Origin: Planctomyces sp.
Lineage (GTDB): Bacteria > Planctomycetota > Planctomycetia > Planctomycetales > Planctomycetaceae
DNA: 64,000 nt
NCBI GenBank assembly: GCA_016795105.1
Contig: JAEUIH010000039.1
Location: 1-64,000, forward strand
Direction of reading: 5' to 3'
Shown one piece after another: positions 53,107 to 62,035 of the stretch. Position numbers and translations under genes: made by a program. The notes under the pieces are model-generated. The model saw only the letters and a list, made by a program, of their open reading frames with translations. It ran no database searches and was not told the DNA's origin. Positions within the stretch are counted from its first letter, which is position 1; each line of letters opens with the position of its first letter.

Positions 53107-54100
53107 GGACGGTGCCGGAGAGTCTGAGGAACAGGCGTTCGAGGATTACTTTGCCGTCGAGTTTGCTGCCGCCCTTGAGATCATGATCGGCTTCGAGCAA
53201 CAACTGCAGGATTCGACTGGCTCGTTCAAAGCCAATTCTTCGAAGGTAGGCTTCAGATGGCTGAACAGCAATGGCGAAGACTCCTGCTCGCTGTAGTGCA
53301 TCCGGAAGCGGAACGCCGGTTCTTGCGGCTTCTGTGGCGATCGCGAGTTTGCGAAACGAAAACGTTGTTCCACCCAGCACCTTGACCGGATGATCACCTG
53401 ACTGAATCAGTTTGTTGAGGCATTCGATTGCTCGACCAGGTTTGCCGTCCCTGATTGCATCGAGCATGACCCAGGTGGTTTCGAGTCTCCAGCCGCCAAC
53501 AATTTTTTCGACGTCTGAAATGGTGATCGTCGGCAGATCTCCGACGTATGCTGCCAGCTTGCTGATTTCCTGATAGAGCAGTCCGAGACTGTCGCCGGCG
53601 AGTTGAATGGTGAGAGCAGCGGCTTCCCGGTCAATCGCTTTTTGAAATCCGGTGCGTGCCGTTTCCTGCACCCACTTTACAAGAGTCGCACCTTTCAGTT
53701 CCGTGCATTCAATGATCAGTCCAATCTGATCAATCGCTTTGTAGAGCTTGGTTGTTTTCTGGAACGTACGAACATCAAGAATCAATACGGACGACTTCGA
53801 AGGTTTCGCAACATACTTTTCGAGGGCGGTTCGATGTTCTGTAACGAAGCTGTCCGCATCTTCAATCAGTACAATTCGCTGATCGCCGAACATGGATCGA
53901 GTTCGTAGTTCCTCCATCACATCCTGAAGCTCAGTGGTGGCTCCGGGCAGACGGCTGAGAGAGTAATCCTCGTCGTTTGGATTGCAGCCCGGAAGCAGGT
54001 TGAGCGATTCCACTTTGAGGAACCGTTCTTCGCCCATCAGCACGATCACCGGCAGGGGATCTCGCTTTTTCTTTTCTGCGAGGAACTCAGTCGCGTGCAT
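53102..54100 (-). CDS. holA: DNA polymerase III subunit delta
   Basis: A 332-residue clamp-loader subunit. PVIVLMGEERFLKVESLNLL at the N terminus, the MFGDQRIVLIEDAD strand, and the middle Lid and C-terminal collar domains (LVKWVQETARTGFQKAIDRE, LLYQEISKLAAYVGD, NKLIQSGDHPVKVLGGTTFS) are as in HolA. The delta subunit opens the beta clamp for loading at replication forks. I start at ATG 54098-54100. The stop codon sits at the edge of a repeat unit, so the last residues may be altered by its insertion. The gene lies 134 bp downstream of dgt in the same direction. Confidence 0.88.
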   Translation of the reverse strand: MHATEFLAEKKKRDPLPVIVLMGEERFLKVESLNLLPGCNPNDEDYSLSRLPGATTELQDVMEELRTRSMFGDQRIVLIEDADSFVTEHRTALEKYVAKPSKSSVLILDVRTFQKTTKLYKAIDQIGLIIECTELKGATLVKWVQETARTGFQKAIDREAAALTIQLAGDSLGLLYQEISKLAAYVGDLPTITISDVEKIVGGWRLETTWVMLDAIRDGKPGRAIECLNKLIQSGDHPVKVLGGTTFSFRKLAIATEAARTGVPLPDALQRAGVFAIAVQPSEAYLRRIGFERASRILQLLLEADHDLKGGSKLDGKVILERLFLRLSGTVP

Positions 54101-54234
54101 AGTGACCGGCGCTTTTCGGAACAAGGATCAGCGTCGGGGAACTGATCCCCGCCGACAGGAACAAAGTCTGAATCCGCAGGATAGCAAAACCCTTTGAGAA
54201 TCTCATCCTGGCGGAGTTGTCGATTTCTCTCTGA

Positions 54235-55545
54235 CTACAGGATATTTCCGTAGCCGGTGAGCTTTTGAAACTGTTCCATACAGAAACGGTCCGTCATTCC
54301 GGAGACAGCGTCAGTGCAGGCCAGCAGTTTCTGATAGGTCGTGGCATCGTCTGCGATCCTGAGACTAAACAGCGACAGGAGATGGTCTTCGAGCCGATTC
54401 GGTCGTTGTGCCAGGACAGCACTGGCCAGCATTTCCAGCAGCCCCTGAATGGCTCGATAACCACCAACCTCAAGCTCAAGAACGCGAGGGCTTCGAAACA
54501 CTTTATCGAAGACGACAGACTTGGCGGTCTGATATGCGTCTCTTGCAGGGCAAAGATCGACCAGAGAGCTGGCGAAAGTCCCTTCGAGGATTTCAGAGAA
54601 ATGTGATCGGAACACAACCGCAGCCTGCTGGACGAGTCGATTGATGGCGAGGGCTCGCGCCATAGCCAGTCGGTCGTCATCGGGAATTGAGTCCGTGCGA
54701 CGTTCCGGCGGCGCGATTCGTTCGAGGATGCCGATTCCTTCTGCGAGCGGGATGGCACCCGACTTGCAACCGTCTTCAAGATCGATAATGACGTAGCAGA
54801 TATCATCGGCCGCTTCGGACAGCCATGCAAGCGGGTGTCTGGAGAATTCGCCAGACGCTTCCAGTGATCGTCCGGAAGCCTCAAACACTGCGGAGAACAA
54901 AGTCCAGTCGTCCTGAAAGACGCCATGTTTTCGATATCGGGATTTACCGGGAGTCAAAGACGGTCGCGGATACTTGATGACCGCTCCGAGGCTTGCAGCC
55001 GTGAGCCGCATGCCACCATATCGATTTGCCATCTGAAGTCGTGTGAGGACTCGAAACGACTGAGCATTGCCTTCGAACTTCAGCAGGTCTTGTCGTTCCG
55101 CGGGCGTTAGAGGGTTGTCGGGATGTGTCATGATCCAGTTGTGAGCCCAGTCCTGAATCGCACGTTCGCCAAAATGTCCGAACGGGGGATTACCGATATC
55201 ATGGGCGAGGCATGCTGTCGCCACAATGGCCTCGAAGTCACCCTGAGCAATCTGCTCTTTGAGTCCGGACTGATCCCCGTCATAGATTTCTGTGGCCAGT
55301 GATCGTCCAACGCATGAGACTTCGAGGCTGTGAGTCAGGCGTCGTCGAGTATAATCAGACTTGGGGAACGGGACGACCTGTGTTTTATCGCTGAGTCGGC
55401 GAAAGGCGCTCGAGAAGATGATCCGATCGTAGTCTTTATGGAACTCCGAACGCCGTTGTGCTTCCACAGGCGATGTTGCTGCAGTACGAGAACCGATCCT
55501 GCCGGGCGACAGGAACGGTGACCATGGCGATTGAGGGGCAGTCAT
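54235..55545 (-). CDS. dgt: Deoxyguanosinetriphosphate triphosphohydrolase (dGTPase-like)
   Basis: A 436-residue HD-domain enzyme. RRRLTHSLEVSCVGRSLA supplies the first His, and CLAHDIGNPPFGHFGE is the HD motif with its second conserved His. SEAADDICYVIIDLEDG supplies the later Asp. The FHKDYDRIIFSSAFRRL and KTQVV signature at the N terminus is typical of dGTPases. The enzyme cuts dNTPs to deoxynucleoside and triphosphate and so controls dNTP pools. Its start overlaps the pyk stop by ATGA, so the two are translationally coupled. Confidence 0.92.
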   Translation of the reverse strand: MTAPQSPWSPFLSPGRIGSRTAATSPVEAQRRSEFHKDYDRIIFSSAFRRLSDKTQVVPFPKSDYTRRRLTHSLEVSCVGRSLATEIYDGDQSGLKEQIAQGDFEAIVATACLAHDIGNPPFGHFGERAIQDWAHNWIMTHPDNPLTPAERQDLLKFEGNAQSFRVLTRLQMANRYGGMRLTAASLGAVIKYPRPSLTPGKSRYRKHGVFQDDWTLFSAVFEASGRSLEASGEFSRHPLAWLSEAADDICYVIIDLEDGCKSGAIPLAEGIGILERIAPPERRTDSIPDDDRLAMARALAINRLVQQAAVVFRSHFSEILEGTFASSLVDLCPARDAYQTAKSVVFDKVFRSPRVLELEVGGYRAIQGLLEMLASAVLAQRPNRLEDHLLSLFSLRIADDATTYQKLLACTDAVSGMTDRFCMEQFQKLTGYGNIL

Positions 55546-57014
55546 GGCAATACGTGAACCATCACAAGGTCATGAGTTTCACCAAGCCAGTTGGTATGTC
55601 CAACGACGACAACTTTACTGCCTGATCGCAGCATGTCATGTTGAGCGCCCCACTGGACAACAAACTGCAGCAGAGCATCTGCTGACTGGCGAACCAGTTT
55701 ACTGAGAATTGGCGTGACGCCCCAGTAGAGGCACATTCGTCGAGCCACTTCATCGCGGTCTGTAATCGCGAGGATCGGGACTCTGCCTCGATGGCGCGAA
55801 AGTGCGAGGGCAGTTCTGCCGGTTACAGTGGCTACCACGATCAGGTCGGCATCAAGGTAATCAGCAGCGGCAATGGCTCCGCGAGTGACTGCTTCTGTGA
55901 TTGGTCTGGCTCGTCTCGATTCTTCTGCCTTCAGTTCCTGAAGATCGTGTGGCTGAACCAGTGGCTCTGCTTCAGCGGCGATGCGATCCATCATGCGAAC
56001 ACACTGGACGGGGTTTTGCCCGATGGCAGTTTCGCCGGAGAGCATCACGGCGTCGGTGCCGTCGATTACAGCGTTGGCAACGTCAGTGACTTCCGCTCGG
56101 GTTGGCAGATCATTGTTCTGCATACTATCGAGCATTTGAGTTGCTGTGATAACCGGGATTCTGAATTCGTTGCAGCGACGGATGATCTGCTTCTGCAGAA
56201 TCGGAACTCTGCTGATTTCTGCTTCGACACCCAGATCGCCGCGAGCAACCATCACGGCGTCGGCAGCATGGAGGATGTTATCGAGGTCGGCGATCGCTTC
56301 AGTCTTTTCAATCTTAGCAACCACCAGCGGGCGGACAGCCGGCGAATGGGCATCAATCAGCTGGTGAAGCATCAGAATGTCATCGGCCTGCCGTACGAAG
56401 CTCAACCCAATGAAGTCCAGTTTCTGTTGAAGCGCCCACGCCAGGTCCTGCCGGTCTTTGGTGGTCACGCTGGGAGTACTGAGAGCCACGCCCGGAAGAT
56501 TCACACCCTGACGACTGCGAACTTTGCCGGCCTGAGTCACCGTACAACGAACCCATGCCGCATCCGGTGACTTTTCGAAGACGACCATCGCCACTGTTCC
56601 GTCAGCAAGGAGGATTCGATCACCGATTCGCACATCATCAATCAGGGGTTCATAGGTGCACGTGAGGTCGGTGGGGTCATTGGATTCTGTTCCTCTGATG
56701 AACCGAAATGCTGCGCCTTCAGTGCATTGAACATCGCCACCTGAGATTTCGCCAAGTCGGATTTTGGGTCCGGAGAGGTCACCCAGAATGCCTACCGGGC
56801 AGCCCAGTTCACTGGCGACCTGTCGAATCAGGCGGACTCGTTCCTCGAGCCACTCATACTGTCCGTGAGCAAAGTTGAGTCGGAAGATGTCCACACCGGA
56901 GGCGACAAGCTGTCTGAGGACATCGATCGATTCGCAGGCCGGGCCGACGGTGGCAATGATGCGGGTCTTCACGAGTCGATTTCGAGAAGTGGGACGTTGC
57001 GAGACAGGAGTCAT
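55542..57014 (-). CDS. pyk: Pyruvate kinase
   Basis: A 490-residue enzyme: RIIATVGPACESIDVLRQLV, DIFRLNFAHGQYEWLEE, GDLSGPKIRLGE, the VAKIEKTEAIADLDNIL Lys region, VMVARGDLGVE, ATQMLDSM and MLSGETAIGQNP. The C-terminal allosteric domain is present (VVATVTGRTALALSRHRGRV, HVLP). It converts phosphoenolpyruvate and ADP to pyruvate and ATP. It overlaps dgt by ATGA and lies 58 bp after the small gene at 57073-57381, so a four-gene unit with holA is likely. Confidence 0.95.
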   Translation of the reverse strand: MTPVSQRPTSRNRLVKTRIIATVGPACESIDVLRQLVASGVDIFRLNFAHGQYEWLEERVRLIRQVASELGCPVGILGDLSGPKIRLGEISGGDVQCTEGAAFRFIRGTESNDPTDLTCTYEPLIDDVRIGDRILLADGTVAMVVFEKSPDAAWVRCTVTQAGKVRSRQGVNLPGVALSTPSVTTKDRQDLAWALQQKLDFIGLSFVRQADDILMLHQLIDAHSPAVRPLVVAKIEKTEAIADLDNILHAADAVMVARGDLGVEAEISRVPILQKQIIRRCNEFRIPVITATQMLDSMQNNDLPTRAEVTDVANAVIDGTDAVMLSGETAIGQNPVQCVRMMDRIAAEAEPLVQPHDLQELKAEESRRARPITEAVTRGAIAAADYLDADLIVVATVTGRTALALSRHRGRVPILAITDRDEVARRMCLYWGVTPILSKLVRQSADALLQFVVQWGAQHDMLRSGSKVVVVGHTNWLGETHDLVMVHVLP

Positions 57015-57072
57015 CGGAGATTCCGTGGAGAAAATGCAGGACCGTATAAATCACTAGAGCCCGTATAAATCA

Positions 57073-57381
57073 CTAGAGGTGGACAGGAATAAATCGTTCG
57101 ACTTCCCCGTCGGCAGCGCGTTCGGGAGGATCAATCCAGGGGATTGGCTGTTGTTCCGAATTGAATTTGGTGATGGCCCACTTGAATTGTCGAGTAATCG
57201 CCATCAGGACATCTCGTTCGGAGTTCCCGGAAGCGTTGATATTCGGCAAATTTGCGGAACGACCATGAATTTTGCGGGTTTCCGGGTCTGTTTTCAGAAT
57301 TGCAATACAATTAAAAACCGGTGCAGAGCCCGAGCCGCAGCTTGAGTCGGTCACGACCGGCAGCTGAGGAGGCTGCTTCAT
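57073..57381 (-). CDS. Small conserved planctomycete-type protein
   Basis: A 102-residue protein starting at ATG 57379-57381. Notable segments are SSCGSGSAPVFNCIAILKTD, IHGRSANLPNINASGNSERD, VLMAITRQFKWAITKF and the ending ERFIPVHL. The pattern is one I recall from uncharacterised planctomycete proteins, often next to metabolic genes. Alternating strand/helix suggests a compact alpha/beta fold. A 19-bp tandem duplication (57042-57059 and 57061-57078) overlaps its stop codon. It is the first gene of the pyk-dgt unit. Confidence 0.65.
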   Translation of the reverse strand: MKQPPQLPVVTDSSCGSGSAPVFNCIAILKTDPETRKIHGRSANLPNINASGNSERDVLMAITRQFKWAITKFNSEQQPIPWIDPPERAADGEVERFIPVHL

Positions 57382-57423
57382 GACATCATCCAGATTGTCT
57401 GAGACAGAAACGGGTAAACCACG

Positions 57424-57485
57424 TGACGAACACCTTTTTGGCGGTGTGACGAATTTGGCGGTGTGACGAACGCCTTTTTGGCGGT
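57424..57485 (+). repeat. Triplicated TGACGAA-N-TTTGGCGGT units
   Basis: Copies of TGACGAAcacctttttGGCGGTG (57424-), a shortened TGACGAATTTGGCGGTG (57447-) and TGACGAACGCCTTTTTGGCG (57463-) lie in the divergent promoter region between the 102-residue gene and the squalene-cyclase-like gene. They may be regulatory or a slippage product. Confidence 0.6.
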
Positions 57486-57561
57486 AACATAGTCGATCAC
57501 ACCGGGTGTCGTCTATTGGACTCGGTTTGTTCACTGATCGGCCGGATATCGAGGAAATCGG

Positions 57562-58743
57562 ATGAAAAAGTCTTCGAACAGAGAGTGCTTCTGTTTTGTT
57601 CACACGGGTTTCAACTGTTGTGTTCACATGGGCTTAAAATGGACTCTGGCAGTTCTGATGTTCTTCGTTTCTCCTGTGCCCGGCTCTGCTCTGGCTCAGA
57701 CAGATTCACAAACTGCCACGCAGTCCCCGAAGATCAAGCAGATGAAGGGTCGAGCGATTCAGTTTCTGGAGGTTACTCAGAGTCCTGACGGCTCGTGGAC
57801 AAATCCTGATTCTGTGGGCATCACTGGACTTGTGACATCGGCGTTGCTTCGATCAGGCAAGCCGGTTGATGATCCGATGGTCGCAAAAGGGCTGAAGTTT
57901 CTTCTGTCACATCAGCAGTCGACGGGAGGCATTCATGCTCTGGCAAGTCGGCATCAGAACTACGAGACGTGTATTGCACTGCTGGCTCTTGCAGAGGCAA
58001 ATCAGGATGGGCGGTATACGGAATCGATTGAGAAGGCCGAAAGTTTCCTGAGAGGTCTGCAGTGGGATGAGGGTGAAGGGATCGAGTCGTCTGATGGTGC
58101 CTATGGTGGCGGCGGGTATGACAGCAAGCAGCGACCGGACATGTCGAATACTCAGTTTTTGATTGAGGCCCTGAAGAAAGCGGGAGTCGCCGAAGACGAT
58201 CCCGCGATGCAGAAGGCGGTTGTGTTTGTCTCGCGTGCTCAGAACCTCGAATCCGTTCACAACTCACTGCCATATGCCGGCAAGGTGAACGATGGTGGAT
58301 TCATTTATACTCCGGCGAAGGGTGGTGAATCCAAAGCGGGTGCGACTGAAAATGGCGGGCACAAGTCTTATGGAAGTATCACCTATGCGGGGTTGAAGAG
58401 TCTGATCTTTGCGGGATTGAAACAGGATGATCCGCGAATTCAGGCGGCGAAGGGCTGGATCAGGTCCAATTATACTCTGAGAGAGAACCCGGGCATGGGA
58501 CAGCAGGGGCTCTTCTATTACTTTCACACATTTTCAAAGACGATGTCAGTCCTGGAGATTGACCGTTTTGAAGACGCTGCGGGCCAGCAGCATGACTGGC
58601 GAGCGGAGCTTGTAGAGCGGCTGGGAGAGTTGCAGCAGGAGAATGGCAGTTGGGTGAACCCCGCGGATCGATGGTACGAAGGCGATCCGAATCTCGTCAC
58701 AGCATACTGCCTGATTGCATTGAGCTACTGCGACGGCCATTAG
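57562..58743 (+). CDS. Prenyltransferase/squalene-oxidase-repeat protein, secreted
   Basis: A 393-residue protein with QW-like repeats of the terpene cyclase superfamily: DGSWTNPDSVGITGLVTSAL, GGIHALASRHQNYETCIAL, YGSITYAGLKSLIFAGL and NGSWVNPADRWYEGDPNLVT. The alpha-barrel is without the DxDD catalytic motif, so it is probably not a cyclase; binding of lipids or peptides is possible. A signal sequence is present (WTLAVLMFFVSPVPGSALA). ATG 57562 has GAGGAAA upstream; ATG 57628 would give a shorter signal peptide. The repeats at 57424-57485 lie before it. Confidence 0.8.
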   Translation: MKKSSNRECFCFVHTGFNCCVHMGLKWTLAVLMFFVSPVPGSALAQTDSQTATQSPKIKQMKGRAIQFLEVTQSPDGSWTNPDSVGITGLVTSALLRSGKPVDDPMVAKGLKFLLSHQQSTGGIHALASRHQNYETCIALLALAEANQDGRYTESIEKAESFLRGLQWDEGEGIESSDGAYGGGGYDSKQRPDMSNTQFLIEALKKAGVAEDDPAMQKAVVFVSRAQNLESVHNSLPYAGKVNDGGFIYTPAKGGESKAGATENGGHKSYGSITYAGLKSLIFAGLKQDDPRIQAAKGWIRSNYTLRENPGMGQQGLFYYFHTFSKTMSVLEIDRFEDAAGQQHDWRAELVERLGELQQENGSWVNPADRWYEGDPNLVTAYCLIALSYCDGH

Positions 58744-58870
58744 CGGGCCGGAACCCGGAATGCCGAGTGCCGGAAACCGAGTTAACAGAGCCTGCGAAAT
58801 GCGGTTCCACGTTGCTGATTCGGCTGAAGAGACAAGTTCGTTTCGATTTGGAAAACAGGAGTAAGGTCCG

Positions 58871-59575
58871 ATGCCGGTTGATAAATCCGGTGCCAGAATT
58901 CGACAGATGTTCGGCGAGATTGCGGTTCGATATGACTTTATGAACCACTTTCTGTCTGCTGGCACTGACATTTACTGGCGCTGGCAGACAGTGCGGCTTG
59001 CTCGACCGTTCAATCAGAGTCCGATGCTGGATGTCTGCACTGGTACAGGCGACCTTGCCTTTGCGTTCAGGAAACAGCTCACGGCAGACGTGCCGGTTTT
59101 CGGTACGGACTTTACACATGGCATGTTGAAGCTTGCTGAGAAAAAGCGACTGGATCGGAACGTGGTGTTCGTGGAAGCCGACACGCTGTCGCTGCCGTTT
59201 CCGGACGAAATGTTTCAGGTTGTTTCTGTGGCCTTTGGGCTACGGAATGTCTCCAGCACGATTGGTGGTTTGAAAGAGATGGCTCGAGTATGTCAGCCCG
59301 GAGGGAAGGTGCTGGTGCTGGAGTTCAGTCTTCCGGACAACCGTATGCTCAGTCGAATCTACCAATGGTATTTTCGAAATGTGCTTCCGAAGCTGGGGCA
59401 ACTGCTGGTGAGAAATCGGCAGGCGGCCTATGAATATCTTCCTCAGTCTGTGTCAGAGTTTCCGAGTGGATCACAGTTGACCGGGTTGATGGAAGAGGCT
59501 GGTCTGGAGAAAACGTCGTTTCGAAAGCTCACCGGCGGCATTGCAACGGTGTATCTCGGCCACAAACCGTTATAA
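58871..59575 (+). CDS. ubiE: Demethylmenaquinone / ubiquinone C-methyltransferase
   Basis: A 234-residue class I methyltransferase: RIRQMFGEIAVRYDFMNHFL and GTDIYWRW (UbiE signature 1), SAM-binding LDVCTGTGDLAF, DFTHGMLKLAEKK, DTLSLPFPDEMFQVVSVAFG with LRNVSS, and KVLVLEFSLPDN (signature 2). It adds the C-2 methyl group of menaquinone (MenG) or the C-2 methyl in ubiquinone synthesis; menaquinone is more likely in planctomycetes. AGGAG lies upstream of ATG 58871. Confidence 0.92.
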   Translation: MPVDKSGARIRQMFGEIAVRYDFMNHFLSAGTDIYWRWQTVRLARPFNQSPMLDVCTGTGDLAFAFRKQLTADVPVFGTDFTHGMLKLAEKKRLDRNVVFVEADTLSLPFPDEMFQVVSVAFGLRNVSSTIGGLKEMARVCQPGGKVLVLEFSLPDNRMLSRIYQWYFRNVLPKLGQLLVRNRQAAYEYLPQSVSEFPSGSQLTGLMEEAGLEKTSFRKLTGGIATVYLGHKPL

Positions 59576-59749
59576 CCGGCAAACAATTCCCTGAACGAAC
59601 ACTGCAAATTTTTTCTTTCCAATTGACTTTTCGCCAATTGACACAGGGTCACCCCCCACTTCATCCTCAAAACCGAACGCTCTCATTCGGGAGTGTCAGC
59701 TGCAGACATAGTGAGCTGTGGATGAAATTCTGAGACAAAGGGGATGACA

Positions 59750-60232
59750 ATGAAGAGGCGTGCACTGGTGATGGCACTCACGCTGGCTGTCTGCCACGTG
59801 GCGGCTTCCGGCAGCATGATGGCTGAAGAGTTCCAGGTGACCGAAAACTGGTCGATCGACATTACACCAGCTCAGAAAGTGCCGGCTCAGCCGTCAGTTT
59901 CCGGCGGAGCGGGAACCGTTGAGGTTGGGGGCGACGCGGCTGTTCAGCCTGTCGTGCGAGTGGATTCTGCCGAGTATCAGAGAATCTACCGATCGATCCC
60001 GTTCAATCGGGCCGAGTACAATGCGAATCCAAATTATCGGCACGATTCCGCCATGGAAATTCTGACCGGGAATGCTCGGCATCAGACAATTATTCGCCGC
60101 GAAACAACTGCAGTGGTTCCGGTGACTCAGACTTCACCGGTTGGTGCAGTTCCGTACCGTTACAACAATCCGTCTCGCGGCCTGAACTACTACTTCTATT
60201 TTCCGTACTGGAACTACCGCGGAATTTACTAG
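59750..60232 (+). CDS. Secreted protein of unknown function
   Basis: A 160-residue exported protein; ATG 59750 has GGGG six bases upstream and starts MKRRALVMALTLAVCHVAAS. The mature part has QVTENWSIDITPA, a Gly/Val-rich segment, YRSIPFNRAEYNANPNYRHD and an aromatic C terminus with YYFYFPYWNYRGIY. It looks like a small surface or periplasmic protein typical of planctomycetes. Two CCAATTGAC copies 15 bp apart (59619 and 59634) lie upstream and a strong terminator downstream. Confidence 0.7.
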   Translation: MKRRALVMALTLAVCHVAASGSMMAEEFQVTENWSIDITPAQKVPAQPSVSGGAGTVEVGGDAAVQPVVRVDSAEYQRIYRSIPFNRAEYNANPNYRHDSAMEILTGNARHQTIIRRETTAVVPVTQTSPVGAVPYRYNNPSRGLNYYFYFPYWNYRGIY

Positions 60233-60277
60233 ACCTGAAAAATCCGCGTGAACGAAAACGCCGATTGCTTTCAAAGA

Positions 60278-60303
60278 GGCCCGTCTCAGGACGGGCCTTT
60301 TTT
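60278..60303 (+). terminator. Rho-independent terminator
   Basis: Perfect 8-bp stem GGCCCGTC (60278-60285) / GACGGGCC (60290-60297), loop TCAG, followed by TTTTTT (60298-60303). It ends the transcript of the secreted-protein gene. Confidence 0.9.
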
Positions 60304-60375
60304 GTTGGACCTGGTATGATGTTGTTCGTGCCGGGGAAGTTTCATTTCACTGCGGGCCTGCGGGAGTGCTGACCG

Positions 60376-61251
60376 ATGCGTTGGAAGGGGCGGGAACAGA
60401 GTTCAAACGTCGAAGATCGTCGCGGAATGTCACCGAAGATGGCTATGGGTGGCGGCGGTGGGTTGATTCTGGTGATTGTAGTTCTGCTGCTCCGTCAGTT
60501 GGGTGCGCCGCCGGAGGTCGAAAACCTGGCGAGGCAGATCGTGGAGCAGCGGCAGCAGGCTGCTCCTGCAGGTGGAAATGCGGAAGGCGTTGACGACGAA
60601 GCAAAAGAGTTCGTCAGTGTGGTGCTGGCAGATACCGAAAAGGTATGGAGTCAGTTGTTTGCAGAACATGTCAGCGGTGGCGGATATAAGGAACCACAGC
60701 TGGTGCTGTACCGGCAGGGCACCAAAACCGGATGTGGGTTCGGCAGCGCGGAGATGGGGCCGTTCTATTGTCCTCGGGATCAAACCATCTACGTCGATCC
60801 GTCCTTCTTCAATGAGCTTGCTGAACGTCACAGGGCTCCGGGAGATTTTGCTCAGGCGTATGTGATCGCTCATGAAGTTGCTCACCATGTGCAGCGGCTG
60901 CTGGGCTTCAGTGACCCTGTCGACGAGGCTCGACAGTCAGGTGATAAGACGCTCATCAATCAGATGTCGGTTCGTCTCGAGCTGCAGGCTGACTTCCTTG
61001 CTGGTGTGTGGGCTCATCATGCAGATAAACACTTCAATATACTTGAGGCAGGTGACGTCGAAGAAGCGATTCGTGCTGCGAATCAAATTGGCGACGATAC
61101 GCTTCAGAAAGAAGCAACCGGGCGAGTCATACCTGAACGATTTACTCATGGTACGTCAAAACAGCGAGCGAAATGGTTTCGCCTTGGGCAGACCTCCGGC
61201 CGACTGGAAGACGCTGTGAAACTTTTTGAAGAACCATATGACCGGTTGTGA
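60376..61251 (+). CDS. ypfJ: YpfJ/KPN_02809-family neutral zinc metallopeptidase
   Basis: A 291-residue membrane-anchored protein: basic N terminus, a Gly-rich then hydrophobic helix (GGGLILVIVVLLL), and a zincin domain with IAHEVAHHVQRLL (HExxH-like HEVAHH) and a later VRLELQADFLAGVWAHH where E/D probably is the third ligand. Length and motifs match the KPN_02809/YpfJ family of putative neutral metallopeptidases. The biological substrate is unknown. A strong terminator lies before it, so it has its own promoter. Confidence 0.9.
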   Translation: MRWKGREQSSNVEDRRGMSPKMAMGGGGGLILVIVVLLLRQLGAPPEVENLARQIVEQRQQAAPAGGNAEGVDDEAKEFVSVVLADTEKVWSQLFAEHVSGGGYKEPQLVLYRQGTKTGCGFGSAEMGPFYCPRDQTIYVDPSFFNELAERHRAPGDFAQAYVIAHEVAHHVQRLLGFSDPVDEARQSGDKTLINQMSVRLELQADFLAGVWAHHADKHFNILEAGDVEEAIRAANQIGDDTLQKEATGRVIPERFTHGTSKQRAKWFRLGQTSGRLEDAVKLFEEPYDRL

Positions 61252-61381
61252 TCACCGGGCTGGTCGAAGTGTTCCCGGTGCTTATAACAGGAAGTACAAA
61301 ACTACTGTCGTTGATGTCCCGAAAGTTGCAGGCACTCTCCGAGTGCCGTCCGCAGGCACCTGTTTGTGTGGGAGAAGTGTC

Positions 61382-61582
61382 ATGGGCGACCTGGTGATGA
61401 GAATTTCAACGTTTGTTCAGCGTGGGTTCATTTGCCAGCGCTGCGGAATTGAGATCGACGGCGAGTTGACGGGTGAACCCCGGACGTGTCAGTGTTGCGA
61501 AGAGCTGGACGCAGCGAATCGACGTGAAGAGCAGGCTGGGCAGAACCCACCGGAGCGTCGACGTCTGGCAGCTCGGCCTTAG
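61382..61582 (+). CDS. Zinc-ribbon miniprotein
   Basis: A 66-residue protein: ICQRCGIEIDGE and TCQCCEELDAA provide a C-x2-C ... C-x-C-C cluster that could bind one zinc. The C terminus is polar and basic. GGGAGAAG precedes ATG 61382. A longer frame from 61226 would overlap ypfJ and runs through a REP-like unit (61327-61353), which I take as non-coding. No known function. Confidence 0.55.
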   Translation: MGDLVMRISTFVQRGFICQRCGIEIDGELTGEPRTCQCCEELDAANRREEQAGQNPPERRRLAARP

Positions 61583-61639
61583 GTTGAGGCTGCGGGAAGG
61601 GGTTCCGCACGGAGAATGCAGGCTGCGTGTGTTTCTGCC

Positions 61640-61892
61640 GGGAGAATGGTGGGCAGGGGATTGGCGGGCAGGGGTGTGGCGGGCAGGGGTGTGGCGGACG
61701 GCACTCGGAGAGTGCCTGCTACTGTAGCAGGCAGACTCCGTCTGCCGTCCGCGTCGTTCCTGGCTAAGTGTCGAGTGACGAAGAAGGCAGGGGAATCACG
61801 AACAGTGAGTCGCCGACGTTACTAGACTGGTGAGGTGCGAGTAGCACTCGACCAGCATTCGTGGGCGGACGGCACTCGGAGAGTGTCTGCTA
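61640..61892. repeat. REP-like units GGCGGACGGCACTCGGAGAG
   Basis: Tandem GGCGGGCAGGGGTGT-type units (about 61640-61692) precede a palindromic unit GGCGGACGGCACTCGGAGAG (to about 61722), a facing arm GTAGCAGGCAGACTCCGTCT (to about 61760) and a further copy at 61862-61892. Reverse copy at 61327-61353, divergent copy at 29988-30018 in the esterase gene. The interval 61583-62035 has no gene. Confidence 0.75.
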
Positions 61893-62035
61893 CTTTGGGG
61901 CATCTCAGGGGCGGGAATTGGGGTGCTTCAGAGGAACTGCACTTGGATTCTTTGGGCTGACTTGTAGGATTTGCGTGTGGAGAGCGAGCCGCACTCAGCG
62001 GTCACGTTGCTGACCGAGGTTCCGGCGTACTACGA

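Noticed and set aside
57562-58743. True squalene-hopene cyclase
   Set aside because: The protein is too short (393 versus about 650 residues) and no DxDD motif is seen, so only the repeat fold is shared.
61226-61381. Longer version of the zinc-ribbon miniprotein
   Set aside because: It would overlap the metallopeptidase gene and translate a REP-like unit. A good ribosome site lies before ATG 61382.
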